64,000 nt of DNA from Polytrichum commune (GCA_950295325.1 OX485803.1:59657554-59721553), one strand, 5' to 3'; shown: positions 1-11,071, counted from the stretch's first letter. Translations and numbers: made by a program. The notes: generated from the letters alone by a model not told the origin.

Positions 1-836
1 GAATGGTCCACATGAATTGCTCTCATTTTTCCTGATAGTGACTGCGGTTGGTCTCTTCAATGAATCTAGGGACGTTTAGCATAAAGTATCAAATGGGAGA
101 GAAAGGTTGAGTAAGTCCTGATTCTTGGCCACACTATATCATGGCAGTTTAGCGTACAGCCCATCCCTTTACACTAAGAGCTCGAGTTGAGAGCTCCAAC
201 TTGCAATTTTCGGGAGTTTGATACTTGGAGTTGACAAGCTTTCATGCACATGTCGCCAATTTTCACGCTCTCAGTAGTTCGAGCAAGTGTAAAGTAGCCA
301 TGCTCAAAGTGAGATATTAAGAAGGGAATGATACTAAACAAAGAAGCATACATGACAAGCGAAAGAATGCTTGAAAAAGGCTCCTCTCAATAGGAAGGTT
401 CCTGTATTTGACCTCATCCTCGCTGATGTAAAGGGGGCTCAAGTCATGTTCTTCTAGAACCGCGGTTACCTAAGTGCCGTAGGTACTCATGCTGCAGCTG
501 CTTGGCCTTGAGGTGATAAGGAATATATGCAGTTATTTCAGTTTAGGTTACAGGTTGAGTGCAGTGCAATGACCGGCATGAAGTATACCCACTCCTTTCT
601 ACCATGAGTCGGGCTGGCCTCCTCAATTGTAGTCCGGAAGGATAGTAATAATATTTCTGAATGGGGAGATAAAGGACGAGAAGTTCTTCTATTACCTAGA
701 GTTCATTGTGTAAGTTATTGTATCCTGACATCAGGTTTACCTACTGTCTTGGTAGTAGATAGGGGGGAGTTGATGAAGGTTCTCCAGTTTAGGATTTCAA
801 TCTCTTAATTGGTCCTGGTGAGGGTGGTTGGCGCAG
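1..836. other. Non-coding stretch upstream of the MAGO exons
   Basis: No exon can be recognised here. The N-terminal half of Mago nashi, which must precede base 837, is not found, so this is probably part of a long intron. Bases about 265-365 match bases about 27,020-27,100, inside intron 4 of the GT47 gene: both carry CTCTCAGTAGTT, a variant of CATGCTCA, and AAGAATGCTTG in the same order. That marks a dispersed repeat. The rest shows nothing recognisable. Confidence 0.5.
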
Positions 837-1417
837 ATTCTGAAGGAAGATGATAACAACTGGCCAGAGCCTGACAGAATTGGACGACAAGAGCTGGAGA
901 TTGTGATGGGAAATGAGCACATCTCATTCACAACTTCCAAAATTGGGTCTCTTCTTGATGTACAGAGCAGCAAAGATCCTGAGGGTCTTCGAATTTTCTA
1001 CTATCTTGTCCAGGTACAACTTATGAAAGCTTGAATGTGATAAGTTTGAGCATACGTGATTAGGCAGCAAGATTTTCTCATTTTTTTTTAAGACTAGGGC
1101 TCCTTACAAACTCATTTAATAAGATTGAAGCAGTGATATGATGTATTTGCCTGCATGTAACTGTAAATTCTTGTGCTGCAACCTTCTTAGAATATTATGT
1201 ATTAGAGGGATGAAAATTTTAAAATAAAAGTTACACACACACACACACACACACACATACATATATATGATCATAGCAGCCTGATTTGATCAAATAACCT
1301 GTCAACTGTGTTGGCAATTCTGGTAGTTTGGTGCTGATGCCAATTTGTAACTTGCAGGACCTGAAGTGCTTTGTGTTCTCCCTTATTGGTCTGCATTTCA
1401 AGATCAAGCCAATTTAG
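837..1417 (+). CDS. MAGO: MAGO NASHI, exon junction complex core subunit (last two coding exons, 5'-partial)
   Basis: Exons are 837-1013 and 1358-1417 (stop TAG 1415-1417), separated by a 344-bp GT-AG intron, both junctions in phase 0. The first starts after GCGCAG and encodes [20 protein letters not shown], then [19 protein letters not shown] and [13 protein letters not shown]. The second encodes [19 protein letters not shown]. These are the nearly invariant C-terminal residues of Mago nashi (about 150 aa in plants); about 79 residues are present here. Mago pairs with Y14 to lock the exon junction complex on spliced mRNA, acting in mRNA surveillance and localisation, mainly in the nucleus. 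The N-terminal beta-sheet half must lie upstream of the window. Both exons keep frame and splice sites and have no damage, so this looks like a live gene end rather than a pseudogene; the intron argues against a retrocopy. Confidence 0.93.
1233..1257. repeat. (AC)n microsatellite in the last MAGO intron
   Basis: About 12 AC dinucleotides followed by an AT-rich ATACATATATAT run. It lies inside the 344-bp intron and should vary in length between individuals. Confidence 0.9.
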
Positions 1418-2930
1418 GTCTAAAGGCAAGCTTTAGGAGGTGCTATCTTGTTAAAGAGCTTTTCCTGGTGGTGACTGGAGTAGAATGTGCAAGCAGTGGC
1501 AGTTCTGAAGATCCAGAGGTGGGAGCTAACATATGAAGACATAATTGTAATATTTACACCTCCACCCTGAGAGATTACAAACTGGGCTTTAACTGAGTCA
1601 CTTCCTGGTCATGCACTTTGATCAGAACTGCAATTTCTGAAAGAGTTTAGAGTTGGAAATGACCCTGAAAGGTTGGAGAGGTTACTTGTGATTTGGGTTC
1701 TACTTCATGAGAGTCGTCCGATTTTGAGTTTCTGTCTTTCAGTTGTTTTGGCGTGCTCCTTTTCTCCAGGACAGTTTAAGCACGGTAGACTGTTCGAACA
1801 ATTGCAACACCTACTCCTGATTGTTCATGTAGAGGCTACCTTTATTGCCTTGGGGATCTGGAAAGGCATGGTTCTCACCAGGTTCCCTCTGCTTGGAATA
1901 CATATAATCTCTAAATTTTACCGGCAGCAAGTACTCTGGATTTTGTTACCTACCTCTGGCAGATTAGTGGACGAGGAAGTCTCTTCAACCCCTGTGGCCA
2001 ACAGAAAGCATAAACTATGTACAGGAGCCATGACTTTGCATTTGGATGGGTGTAAGTTGATTGATATTTCTGTTTCAGTGTACGTGTCAAATTCCTGTTC
2101 TCAACTTGACACAAGTTGTCAACATAATTTACTCTGCATCTCAACGAATACCAGCACAAATTTTTTATTTGTGGCAGCAATAAGCTTAGAGGGAAGCATC
2201 ATGATTGTAGGTGAGTAATCATTGCGATTGTGTGGTGTTTTCACTGCTCCTCTGGACTTGGTGCAAAAGAGACAATTCTTTAGACTGCAGCTACATAACA
2301 ATAATTATTTTAATTCCATGAGTGTAGATAAGGGAACAATATTAGAGCCTTGGTCCATCTAAGGTGTATGGTCCAAACAATAACCCTAAATATTCTAACA
2401 TTAGGCACATTCACAAGATTGAAATATACATATTTGGAAGAAAACCATTTCATGAAATCCATGATGTGCATGTAAGCAATTTGGAAGATGTTCACTTTGA
2501 CTTCAAGGATAGCCATTCCAAATCCCATGTTCTCAATTTGGATTTACTAACCTTCAAGAGCAGATAGTTGGACGTAAGCAAATCAACAAAGGATTCATTC
2601 AAGTCTAGTCCACCTGGAGGTCATCTTGCCAACACAAAAGTCTCATTGGGTGAAAGTACCTATAGTGTGCTAGCCAAATAAAAACTAGAGAACATCAGAT
2701 GACCATGTAAAGTTTACTTTGTTTCATTCAACAAGAGTGTATTGGAAGATGAAAGCTATGGCCAAAGCATGTGGCTCCACTTAGTGGATCTTACTTTTGG
2801 ACTCAAGATTGGTTTCTCAAATTAGGAGGAGTAATATCCTTGAGTTGGGACTAACATTATTTGGCACGAAAGTGGTGTTATGTTAGTTCCACTCCATTAA
2901 TTCATTCTTGGACTTGGACACTAGTGTATA
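1418..2930. other. MAGO 3' flank, no gene seen
   Basis: The first few hundred bases after the MAGO stop are probably 3' UTR. An open frame at 1673-2218 (+) has no recognisable domain and the composition of non-coding DNA. Nothing else in this stretch can be supported. Confidence 0.4.
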
Positions 2931-3307
2931 CTACACTAAATATGATGTATAGTATCATATCTTATTTAGTGTCACTATGGTAACTTTTTGGATGACACGT
3001 CTTATGAATAAGTGAACTAACACTGTCATGGATGATGGATGAGTTCAACCATTGGCCAAAACCCTACCTTCTCTCGTCAACAACTTGTGATGATATATTG
3101 TCATGGATGATTGAAATTTGGATGAAAAAACACCTGGTAAGTGACAATAATTGCAACACTGTAAATCTATAATCCCAATTAAATTTTTACAAGGAATGAT
3201 AAATGGTTGGGTTAACATTCAGTATTGGTGGTACTATATCGTAATTTACAATTAGTATTGAGTAAGACAATTAGAATTGGTGACACTAAATATCATATTT
3301 AGTGTAG
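2931..3307. mobile_element. MITE-like element with CTACACTAAATATGAT terminal inverted repeats (copy 1)
   Basis: The left end CTACACTAAATATGAT followed by ATTTAGTGTCAC is matched in reverse complement at the right end, GTGACACTAAATATCATATTTAGTGTAG. The left repeat carries about 17 extra bases in its middle. Length is 377 bp with no coding capacity. The same CTACACTA/TAGTGTAG ends occur at 14,670-15,041 and 40,493-40,826, and in part at 55,030-55,464, so it is a family. No convincing target-site duplication is visible, so the superfamily is open. Confidence 0.7.
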
Positions 3308-3639
3308 TTGGGTCCAAATTTTGCCATCGATCAATAAGATCGCCTGATTTTGAATTTTTTTTGGTCTTGGACCCTAGTGTTAATCCACCCTAATATACAA
3401 ACTTAGAATTTGAGTGACACCATACCGCCTATCAACTAATATAATGAACTAAGAGCCACAATTGCAATGACAGTGACCACCAACTCCCCTTGTTAGATAC
3501 TCAAAAGACACAACTCTTTGCACATGAAACTCACCTATGAAACATGTCCCTAATTGTGTCGTACAAAGAGGACACATACAACCCCCTCACATAGAAACTG
3601 AAATCCACAAGGTGGAAAGTTAATCCACTTATAATTATA

Positions 3640-3792
3640 ACCGCTAGTGTTAAAGGCACCCATACACACACCACCTATACAACAACTACTGACCTAGACC
3701 TCACCAAGACCATCATTAAAATCCAAGTGGAAAATTTTAACCGCATCACCATCAAATTCCTCACATACCTCATAATGAATAAAAGCAAATTG
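3640..3792 (+). mobile_element. 3' scrap of the RNase H LINE family
   Basis: Translation gives VKGTHTHT, then TIIKIQVENFNRITIKFLT and YLIMNKSKL. This aligns with the C-terminal tail of the LINE at 18,884-19,189, which has VRGAIHEHS, TLMKNIHQNEFKYLT and YLILNKRKF in the same order. Homology stops at 3,792, exactly where the foldback element at 3,793 begins, so the foldback probably interrupted it. Confidence 0.6.
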
Positions 3793-3945
3793 CACTACAA
3801 GGATCATGGGTTGTTGCCACTGGTTCTTTGCCACTTTAAGGTAGAATTTAGGTATCCAAATATGGTAATGCTTAAAATTTGGACACTTGAAATCTACCTC
3901 ATAATGACAAAGAACTAGTGGCAACAACATGTGATCCTTGTAGTG
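3793..3945. mobile_element. 153-bp CACTA-ended foldback element
   Basis: It starts CACTACAAGGATCA and ends TGATCCTTGTAGTG. Almost the whole length folds back: the left arm, including TTGTTGCCACT and TTCTTTG, is mirrored on the right. The ends resemble CACTA-superfamily termini (CACTACAAG). There is no coding capacity. Flanks (TTG / CTC) show no clean 3-bp target duplication. It could be a CACTA-derived MITE or a hairpin-RNA source. Confidence 0.75.
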
Positions 3946-4089
3946 CTCAAAAAACACCGTGCCCCTTCGTAATTCTCTCCCTTAAATAGCATTGACACAC
4001 AATCCCCCTCGACTACACAACTTGTGCACGGGCGGTTCGCCTACCAAAAGTGGGCACTACATTCATGTCTTGCTTCATAAGGTAGATGG

Positions 4090-4300
4090 GTCTTAAATGA
4101 CTTGTTTTCTTAATCAAAACTCTATATTTGATTGGTATGTGCTTCGGTGAGATCAAAGAGCAAACATCATAAAGACACATGTTTAAAAGAGATTGGACTA
4201 CGTCTTCAAATATCAATAACTACTCTACACTCAATTGGGAGGACCTATGTAATCTAGTTAAGAAATCAACAAACATGCACTTTTGATAACTGTAACTAAA
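4090..4300 (-). repeat. Copy of dispersed family R2 (reverse orientation)
   Basis: Contains AAAGACACATGTTTAAAAG, AGATTGGACTACGT and GGACCTATGTAATC. These match the reverse complement of copies at 23.8, 24.2, 29.8 and 31.1 kb, and match directly the copies at about 48.0 and 52.8 kb. No terminal structure is visible. Confidence 0.6.
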
Positions 4301-4479
4301 TGAGGGGAGGTTTGATTTTAAATCCGGTTTTTGTAGACGTTTCATCGTAGATTGCTAATTCAACATGAGTATTGTTGTGTAAATCTAATATGTAGTAAGT
4401 TGGAGAACATGAAAAACGAACCAAATAACACCCACATACCTTATTGGCGACCATGACCAAAATAGACCATAACAAAAGC

Positions 4480-5216
4480 TGAGGGTCGTGATGAGAAAGT
4501 AGCAAAGAAGACAGCCAGCCGCAGCCGCAAGCACCAGTTGCCGCAGGCCGAAAAGGTTGCAAAACCCCTAAACCCCACTCGGCTACTACGATCGCAGTTG
4601 CAATGGGGCGCCTCTTCTTCTTCTTCGTCTTCTGCCGTCTTTCGCCTTTCCGCAACTTATCATCATAGCTAAGCTACAGATTCTCACTGCTCCTCCAATT
4701 TGCTCCAACTCATTCCTACAATGCAGCCCCGTTTACCGGGCTCCATTATTTGGACCTCTATGATCTTTTACGGTGTTTCCATCGACTCCCACAGGATGCT
4801 CTGCACCTTTTGATAATCGATCTCGATCCTCACATGTTGCTCGCACTGCAGAAGTAGCGGTGCATTGAACAAGAGCAGAGAAGGCCGGAGGCGCAAGTCG
4901 GGGTGCATGTTGGATCGCGGCTCGTTGGAGCCTACTATTGGAGGCCGGTTTCAAAATTCCTGGTAATTCTGTGGGCCTGGATGTCTGAATATCTGAGAGG
5001 ATTCTTTTGCTCGTTCGCTGATCCATCGGTAAAGTGTAGAGTGCCATTTAGTGAGAGCCATTGCTGTCACCGGGTTTAGGGTTTAGGGTTTAAGGGTGAA
5101 GTGTAGAAAAGTTTAACGGGCTCTGTTTTTTTTACAATTATTTTCTATGAAGAATAAGTAGAATGGATGCAGGTCGTGGCAGATTTTTGTGAAGTTCCTG
5201 CCCCGGAATTGAAGCC
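4480..5216 (+). promoter_or_regulatory. GC-richer promoter / 5' UTR region of the PPR gene with telobox repeat
   Basis: The base composition rises sharply here. A CT-rich stretch near 4,605-4,700 resembles a plant transcription-start region. At 5,072-5,092 there are three head-to-tail GGGTTTA units, which contain the telobox (AAACCCTAA on the other strand). A site II-type TGGGCC lies at 4,972-4,977. Telobox plus site II elements are typical of plant promoters for ribosomal and organelle-targeted proteins, which fits the downstream PPR gene. Open frames on the opposite strand here are read as shadows of the GC-rich DNA. Confidence 0.55.
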
Positions 5217-7682
5217 ATGTCTCGAGCTAGAGCAGTGCGAGCTGCTCATCTACAATGGTGAGAATGTCTTTTCCACGCATGCCAATCGAATTTTAGTTTT
5301 TTTCAATACTTCTGTACGTGTGTTCAAGTCTTCAGTTTTGATCATATGAGGGTGGTGAAAACATTCATCGGTCATCCTCAACAACTTAATTTTTTTTAAC
5401 CTTCATCGGGAATGCATTTCTACGCACCATGTATGCATCGAAAGCGCTGTACAAATTGCGCTTAGGGTTGACAAAAATGACTAGGAACTAACTCGACTAT
5501 GTATTGAAACCCATGTGTCTTCTTCATGGTAAGTGGTTTAACAAGGGTCGCTTCATATTGATAGTGTCACGTTTGTCCTTATGAATGCAGTTTGATGCGA
5601 CATAGTGGACTCTTAGTGGAGAATGGAGCTACGGGTAAATTTTCAACAACTTCTTCCTCACAATCTTGCCTTCAACTCTCTAGATTAGTACCCAACTCCA
5701 CATCTCCCGGAGAAAGCAGACAAGAATTTTTTTCAGAGGATGGGCCACAAAGAGGCATCCTGAGTAATTCTCAGCTTGCCTCGAAGTCAAGATCTACATA
5801 TTCCTCGCAATTACAAGGAATTATTTTCACTCGCTCATTTTCACAAGTACTGCCAGAGAAAGAAATGGAACCAGGCAGGACGGAAGAGGCTTCTTCTGTG
5901 TTGCAAACTTCAGAGGAGGTGACATCCACAGATGTTGAAGTAAACACAGATCCTTCAAAGGACACAAATGTGTTGGTATCAGGGTTGCAGCAGGAGACAA
6001 CATTAGTAGATGAAGATGCTGAGAATGATGATGACTCAGAGGATGAGGCGGGTCCAGAATTGACTCCAGATAAGATTACAGCTTTGTGGAAGAAGATAGA
6101 GAAAGTGAGCAGAGGTTCAAAGAGAGCAGTTATTCCCCTCCTGAAGGAGTGGATTGCTGAAGGGAATACTCTTGACAGAGATACATTGGTCACTATTCTT
6201 GTTAAGCTCAAAAGACGGTCCCGATACAAACAAGCTATGGAGGTGAGTTTTATTCTTTTCTTCTGATTAGTGATTAGTGACCTTTGCTTGCAATTTTAGA
6301 TGTTGAATGCTCTCTTGTTGAATGTAGCTTTGTTTCATTCCATTTCATTTTGTTTTGGCCTTAGTTCTTGTTTCTTGTTTGCTATTGTAGTCTGGTGTGT
6401 CTGATTCTTAATCTGAGCATGGAATATGATTTTTTCTATACAGATATCAGATTACATGTCAGAAAATAAAGGATACAAATGGGAGCCAGTGGATCAAGTT
6501 ATGCGGATCGACCTCAAATTCAAGTTACGGCAGTTTCGATCAGCGGATGCAATCTTTGAGAAATCACCTCCAGAATACAAGAGCGAGGGTGCTTACAACA
6601 CACTCATAAGAAACTACTCAGAGCATCACATGGTGAAGAAAGCTGAAGCTCTATTCTCAGAACTGAAGAAGTTGGGAATATGCACAAGCCCTTTTGCATT
6701 CAATCAGATGTTGCTGTTGTACAAGCGCCGGCGGATGGAAGAAAAAGTGCCAGGTGTGCTCAAGGATATGGAAGCAGCCAAGATTGCTCGTGATTCCTAC
6801 ACCTACAATATTCTAATGGACATCAAATCTCAAACTGGTGATCTTGAAGGAATGGAGGAGGTTTTTGAGGCAATGAAAGCAGATGAAAAGATCCAACCCG
6901 ATGCTGCTACATATGGCACTCTTGCCACTGCCTACATTGCTGCTAATCAACCACTCAAGGCCAAAGAATACCTGGAGGTAATGGAGTCTGGTGATTTTCC
7001 ACGGAGCTATACAGCTTATGATATTTTATTGGCGCAGTATGGGGTCATGGGTGATGTGGAAGGGGTTGAGAGGATTTGGAAGCAATTGAAAAGTCACCCA
7101 TATACTTCCAACAGAAGCTATGTGGTTGCCATTGAGGCTTTTGGAGATTTGAAACAGATTGATAAAGCTGAGGAGATTTACATGGAGTTGGAGAACAAAG
7201 GGTCAGTTTTGACGAGCCAGTATAACGCTCTGCTCAAGGCCTATTCTAACGCGGGGATGACGGACAAAGCAGATGCACTGCTTGCAAAAATGGTGACTGC
7301 AAAGCGGAAGCGCAATGCAGTAACCTATCACAACATCATTGTAGGACACTTGAAACAGAATGAGTTAGAGAAGGCATTGGATGCTCTGAAGAAACTCAAG
7401 CTAGATGCTCTTCATGGTAGAACCAAAGTATGGCTTGAAACATTACTTGCCATTCTAGAAGAAATCTCAAAGCAAGGAGATATTGTCAGGGCTGAGAAGC
7501 TCTTCCAGGACATTAAGAAAGAATATCCCAAATCCAACACCCGGACTTACAATATTCTACTCAAGTCATATGCCAATGCCAAAGTACCTGCCGGTGGCTT
7601 TCTTCAAAGGATGGCAGCTGACAATGTTGAACCCAGTGATGAAACTCACAGCTTACTTCAAAAATCTGGATTTCAGGTTTGA
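5217..7682 (+). CDS. P-class pentatricopeptide repeat protein, probably mitochondrial (At1g80270/PPR596-like)
   Basis: Exons are 5217-5257, 5591-6242 and 6444-7682 (stop TGA 7680-7682), with GTGAG donors, CAG acceptors and phases agreeing; the product is 643 aa. The start MSRARAVRAAHLQ is Arg-rich with no acidic residue, and Ser/Arg-rich sequence follows to about residue 110, as in a mitochondrial presequence. An acidic stretch (DEDAENDDDSEDEAGPE) lies near 153-169. A helical region beginning LTPDKITALWKKIEK then leads into about ten 35-residue PPR helices up to the C-terminus. Clear repeat starts include AYNTLIRNYSEHHMVKKAEA, YTYNILMDIKSQTGDLEGM and TYGTLATAYIAANQPLKAK. There is no E or DYW tail, so an RNA-binding, splicing, stability or translation role is more likely than C-to-U editing. 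The acidic linker followed by this helix is characteristic of the At1g80270/PPR596 group. The family is certain; the ortholog and location are inference. No damage was seen. Confidence 0.92.
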
Positions 7683-8840
7683 TGGAATGGCTGTTTTCAT
7701 CTGAGTGCTCAAGTGGGCAGGTCTGGATCCTTGGTAGAAGCTCAAAACCTCAAGCACATGAACAACCTTTCGGCTCATCGAATTGTTCTGACTGTTGATT
7801 TGTCAACTTCTGAGTTCTCTCTATGAAAGGAGGACTGGACAAAAAGGTATGGAGCTTGATGCAAGACTTTCTTATTTCAACTACTGCTGCTCCAGGTTTT
7901 TGAGTAACTCGGTAGTACTTTGTTCAGGACACCTCTGCCCTGTGACAATGTAGCTGATTTAAGACTTAGGAAGGTGACTTACTGGCAATAGGGTTGTGTC
8001 TAGCAGTCGTGCATTCTGCCAGCTAGACGCTCATTAGAGTGGATCAGCTTCACATGTCATAATATCTCCTGGGTTCCCAATTGCAAATGCTCAACCTTGT
8101 TTCTCAACCTGAGACTCTCAATGGATGATCCAATTATGGGCTTTTTGTTGTGCAAATGACTTATTGTGCATCTTGACATGGTTTTTACTTGCATGCCCTT
8201 ATTCAGATTATTGCATAAATCTGCATTAAGGATGTAAGTAGATACCAAACGGATTGCATGCATTTCAAAATTCATGGATACACCATAGTTTAAGCTTTGA
8301 GAAGAATGTGAGGATGCTTAGTGAGCCTCTTCTCCCGGTGTCTTCCTTCTCACATGAACCCACTTTGCCAAAGATTGGGGACCTTATGTGGGCCTTATGT
8401 TGTCACTCTTTTGAATTGGACACCTATCTACGAGTGGAATATGGCAAGGCATGAATAGTCATGAACGAACACCAAAAAGACACATGTTCTGATGAGATTG
8501 AACTATGTGCAGAAAAACATAGGCACCATTTAAGAATTAGAGTAGATATATCTGCATATGGGAGGGACTAGGTGATCACTTCAACGGTAGGAGAACCTTT
8601 TGTTTTGACTCTCTACTTCAATCCTGAAACTTAAGAATAGCAATCTTTGTAATTTGCAATTGGTAAATGCTTGACACAATTCTTGATCCTATCCAATTGC
8701 TAAAATTGCACGTGGGGTTGGAAGTGCCCACAGATTTATGGTGCTTGAAGCCCTCGACATCCATAATCACCGCTGTGGAGATTCTTTGAACGCGCATGGA
8801 TGCAGGATAGCAAATTGAGAGTGAAAAGTTTTGAGTCTAC
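7683..8840. other. PPR 3' flank and a reverse copy of dispersed family R2
   Basis: The first few hundred bases are probably 3' UTR. From about 8,290 to 8,600 the sequence matches family R2 in reverse: the complement of the ACTCAAATATAGGTGTCC and CCACATAAGGCC motifs is present, with AAAGACACATGTT and GAGATTGAACTATGTGC. No gene is seen. Confidence 0.5.
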
Positions 8841-8848
8841 ACCACCTG

Positions 8849-8920
8849 GGATCCGTGGCGCAATGGTAGCGCGTCTGACTCCAGATCAGAAGGTTGCGTG
8901 TTCGATTCACGTCGGGTTCA
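8849..8920 (+). tRNA. trnW-CCA: tRNA-Trp (CCA), copy 1
   Basis: A 72-nt cloverleaf. Acceptor GGATCCG pairs with CGGGTTC, with two G-U pairs, and A is the discriminator base. The D arm contains GCGCAATGGTAGCGC. The anticodon stem-loop TCTGACTCCAGATCAGA has anticodon CCA. The T arm GCGTGTTCGATTCACGT holds the B box. No CCA is encoded at the 3' end, as expected for a nuclear gene. A T-run 31 bp after the gene (8,951-8,955) may serve as the Pol III terminator. It supplies tryptophanyl-tRNA for cytosolic translation. Confidence 0.97.
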
Positions 8921-9036
8921 ATACCCCGAATTTAATCGCCCAGGGATTCTTTTTGATTTTACATAAGTGTCAAGGAATATTTAGGAGAGTACAATTAAGT
9001 TTCAAAAATGAATAGGTGCAACATGTCTATCACCTG

Positions 9037-9108
9037 GGATCCGTGGCGCAATGGTAGCGCGTCTGACTCCAGATCAGAAGGTTGCGTGTTCGATTCACGT
9101 CGGGTTCA
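9037..9108 (+). tRNA. trnW-CCA: tRNA-Trp (CCA), copy 2
   Basis: Identical over all 72 bases to the copy 188 bp upstream, and the identity runs on into both flanks (CACCTGG before, ATACCCCGAA after). It is therefore a recent local tandem duplication. A T5 run near 9,137-9,141 can terminate Pol III. All paired positions are intact, so both copies look functional. Confidence 0.97.
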
Positions 9109-9260
9109 ATACCCCGAAAAAATTACTCAGGAATACTTTTTGTCTTTAGTGACATCGTTCAAGACATACCTTGCCAGTGACGAGAGCTTAAAATGCAAAG
9201 CCATGTATGGAATGGAATCGTGAATCCCACCCGAGAAAATCCATTTTTTGTGGGAAAATC

Positions 9261-9460
9261 TGGAATGTCCTTTCACATTCAGCTTTTCGATACTGAGAAG
9301 TGAATGTGTGTGGAATGTCCTTTCGCATTTAGCTTTTCGATACTGAGAAGTGAATGTGTGTGGAATGTCCTTTCGCATTTAGCTTTTCGATACTGAGAAG
9401 TGAATGTGTGTGGAATGTCCTTTCGTATTCAGCTTTTCGATACTGAGAAGTGAATGTGTG
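9261..9460. repeat. Four tandem copies of a 50-bp unit
   Basis: Units start at 9261, 9311, 9361 and 9411, each beginning TGGAATGTCCTTTCG and ending AAGTGAATGTGTG. They differ at only a few bases, such as CACATTC / CGCATTT / CGTATTC. The unit length is not a multiple of three and no sensible frame runs through, so this is a minisatellite. Confidence 0.95.
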
Positions 9461-9984
9461 TGCCGCTTTGTGAACACAACCAAACGATGCCTGCCATGTG
9501 CCTACTGACTGTTGAAGTGAATGGGGGGTTTGTGTTCTTGGCATTATTAATTCATTCACCAAAAGAGTTGAATTGAAGATCACACAGCTTCTGTGATCTC
9601 TTCACAAAATGAAAGGTTTTTCGTACGATCTGTTCCAGCTGTTTTCGATTGCTCAGCTACTAACGGCCGAAATATACACCACAAAAACCATAGTTGAGGG
9701 AGGTGTCATGGAGCATACATATAAAGTTCATGCATAATTTCCATGTCTAAGCTCCAATATACTGAATGTCACAAACTGATGACAACAATACAAGTCATCA
9801 TACTCTGAGAAAGATATTTTAGCTAAAGTTGAACTCAAGAATAATTGGAGGTTTCACAAACCTATCAAACATTCATGAAATGACAGTCTGACAAACAATA
9901 TTGGGGTTCTCTGACTTTTCACAACTGCCAGTGGAGAAGAACCTCACTATGGCAGCCATGCCAAGAAAATTGAGTTGTATATAA

Positions 9985-10440
9985 GTGTACCAACAGATTT
10001 TCATAAGAGCCATGTCGGAACATAGTTGTAAGCTGCTTGAAAGTGATTGTGTGCAAGATGTAGTCCACTATTCACTAAGTCCCAGCCTGACCGATGTTGT
10101 CAAAAGCGTCTATGGAACCGAGTTCAGACAATCCATCCAAGAAACCTCCAACAAAGAAATTTTCATTGATTTTTTTCACGGTACTGAAGACACACAACAG
10201 TCCAAGCAGTGGCTCACCAACTTTGGGAGATGGTGCTGCCAAGAGCGACTGAGTGCCGACGAGAGGCTGTTGATTGCTGTCACCACCATGGTTGAAAGAG
10301 CACTTACGTGGTGTCGAGAGTTTCAACTGGAGTGTGCAACATACAAGGAGTTTTGTTTCCTCTTTGCAGAGACCTTTATTGGCAAAATATGCCTGTGGGG
10401 CGGTACACTCTTCTTTATTTGTAACAAATTAGGCTCGTGA
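9985..10440 (+). pseudogene. Gag-like open frame, probable retroelement relic
   Basis: A 151-codon frame with no clean family match. The stretch TMVERALTWCREFQLECATY, then KEFCFLFAETFIG, has the W...E..TY.EF...F rhythm of the retrotransposon Gag core. A degenerate RNase H frame lies 600 bp downstream on the same strand (11,072-11,441). The two may be remnants of one LTR element with its RT lost, but I see no LTRs. It could also be a chance frame. Confidence 0.35.
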
Positions 10441-10669
10441 ACTGTCCAAAACATGTGAGCAGACCAAGATATCGTCAATTCCATGGCATCACGCCGCTTC
10501 ATAACAGACATATCAAGCTAGTTTGACCCCAGAAAGCTATGTCGTTGCAATACCAGGAAGAATCTTGCTCAGAAAAAACAGACATTATAATTATCCTCTA
10601 ACTTGACATGAGTTTTGGTCAAGAATTGCTTGTTTTGCATACAAAACCTTGTTTGGGTAACTTTGCAGC

Positions 10670-10826
10670 GCATGCTTGGAGGTAGTGTGGAGGTTTGACC
10701 AAAGACCACTCTACATCAGTTCATTAAGGCTCAAACTTGTATGAGCATGCCTTCAATGAGTTTGGTCCTCAATGAACCAAAATAGGTTGCTCTTCATTCG
10801 AATTCAGACAATACCTCCAAGCATGC
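10670..10826. mobile_element. 157-bp inverted-repeat (foldback) element
   Basis: Begins GCATGCTTGGAGGTAGTGT and ends ACAATACCTCCAAGCATGC, a terminal inverted repeat of about 19 bp with one mismatch. Interior pairing is partial (TTCATTAAGG against CCTCAATGAA). Non-coding and MITE-like. Confidence 0.55.
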
Positions 10827-11071
10827 ACCACAAGTGGAAATAAATTTTTGACATTCTATGCAAAACGGCCAATATTTTATTTTTTATTTTTTATAGGACA
10901 CTAACTCCCAATGAAAAGTCCCATTGAATTAAAGGATGACTCTAGGTAATGCTTGTCACTATCCAGTTGTTACAATAGGTAAGTTAACATGCACTCCAAA
11001 CTGCATCCATGTCAAAATTTGCAAGTGATCAAAACATTTTCAACCTGCACACGACTTTGTGCAGGTTCCTG

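Larger units (their letters stand above)
8842..9117 (+). repeat. Tandem duplication carrying the two tRNA-Trp genes
   Basis: The repeated block runs from CCACCTGG or CACCTGG through the tRNA to ATACCCCGAA (about 85 bp) at a 188-bp offset. The DNA between the copies is not repeated except for a weakly similar T-rich terminator segment. Confidence 0.85.

Noticed and set aside
1673-2218. 181-codon + frame after MAGO
   Set aside because: No domain, non-coding composition and no splice logic; more likely 3' flank.
4296-5047. Minus-strand frames (119 and 104 codons) before the PPR gene
   Set aside because: They lie in the GC-rich promoter/5' UTR region, have low-complexity Lys/Arg or mixed sequence, and match no family.
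5771-6229. 152-codon minus frame inside PPR exon 2
   Set aside because: It is antisense to a confidently coding exon.
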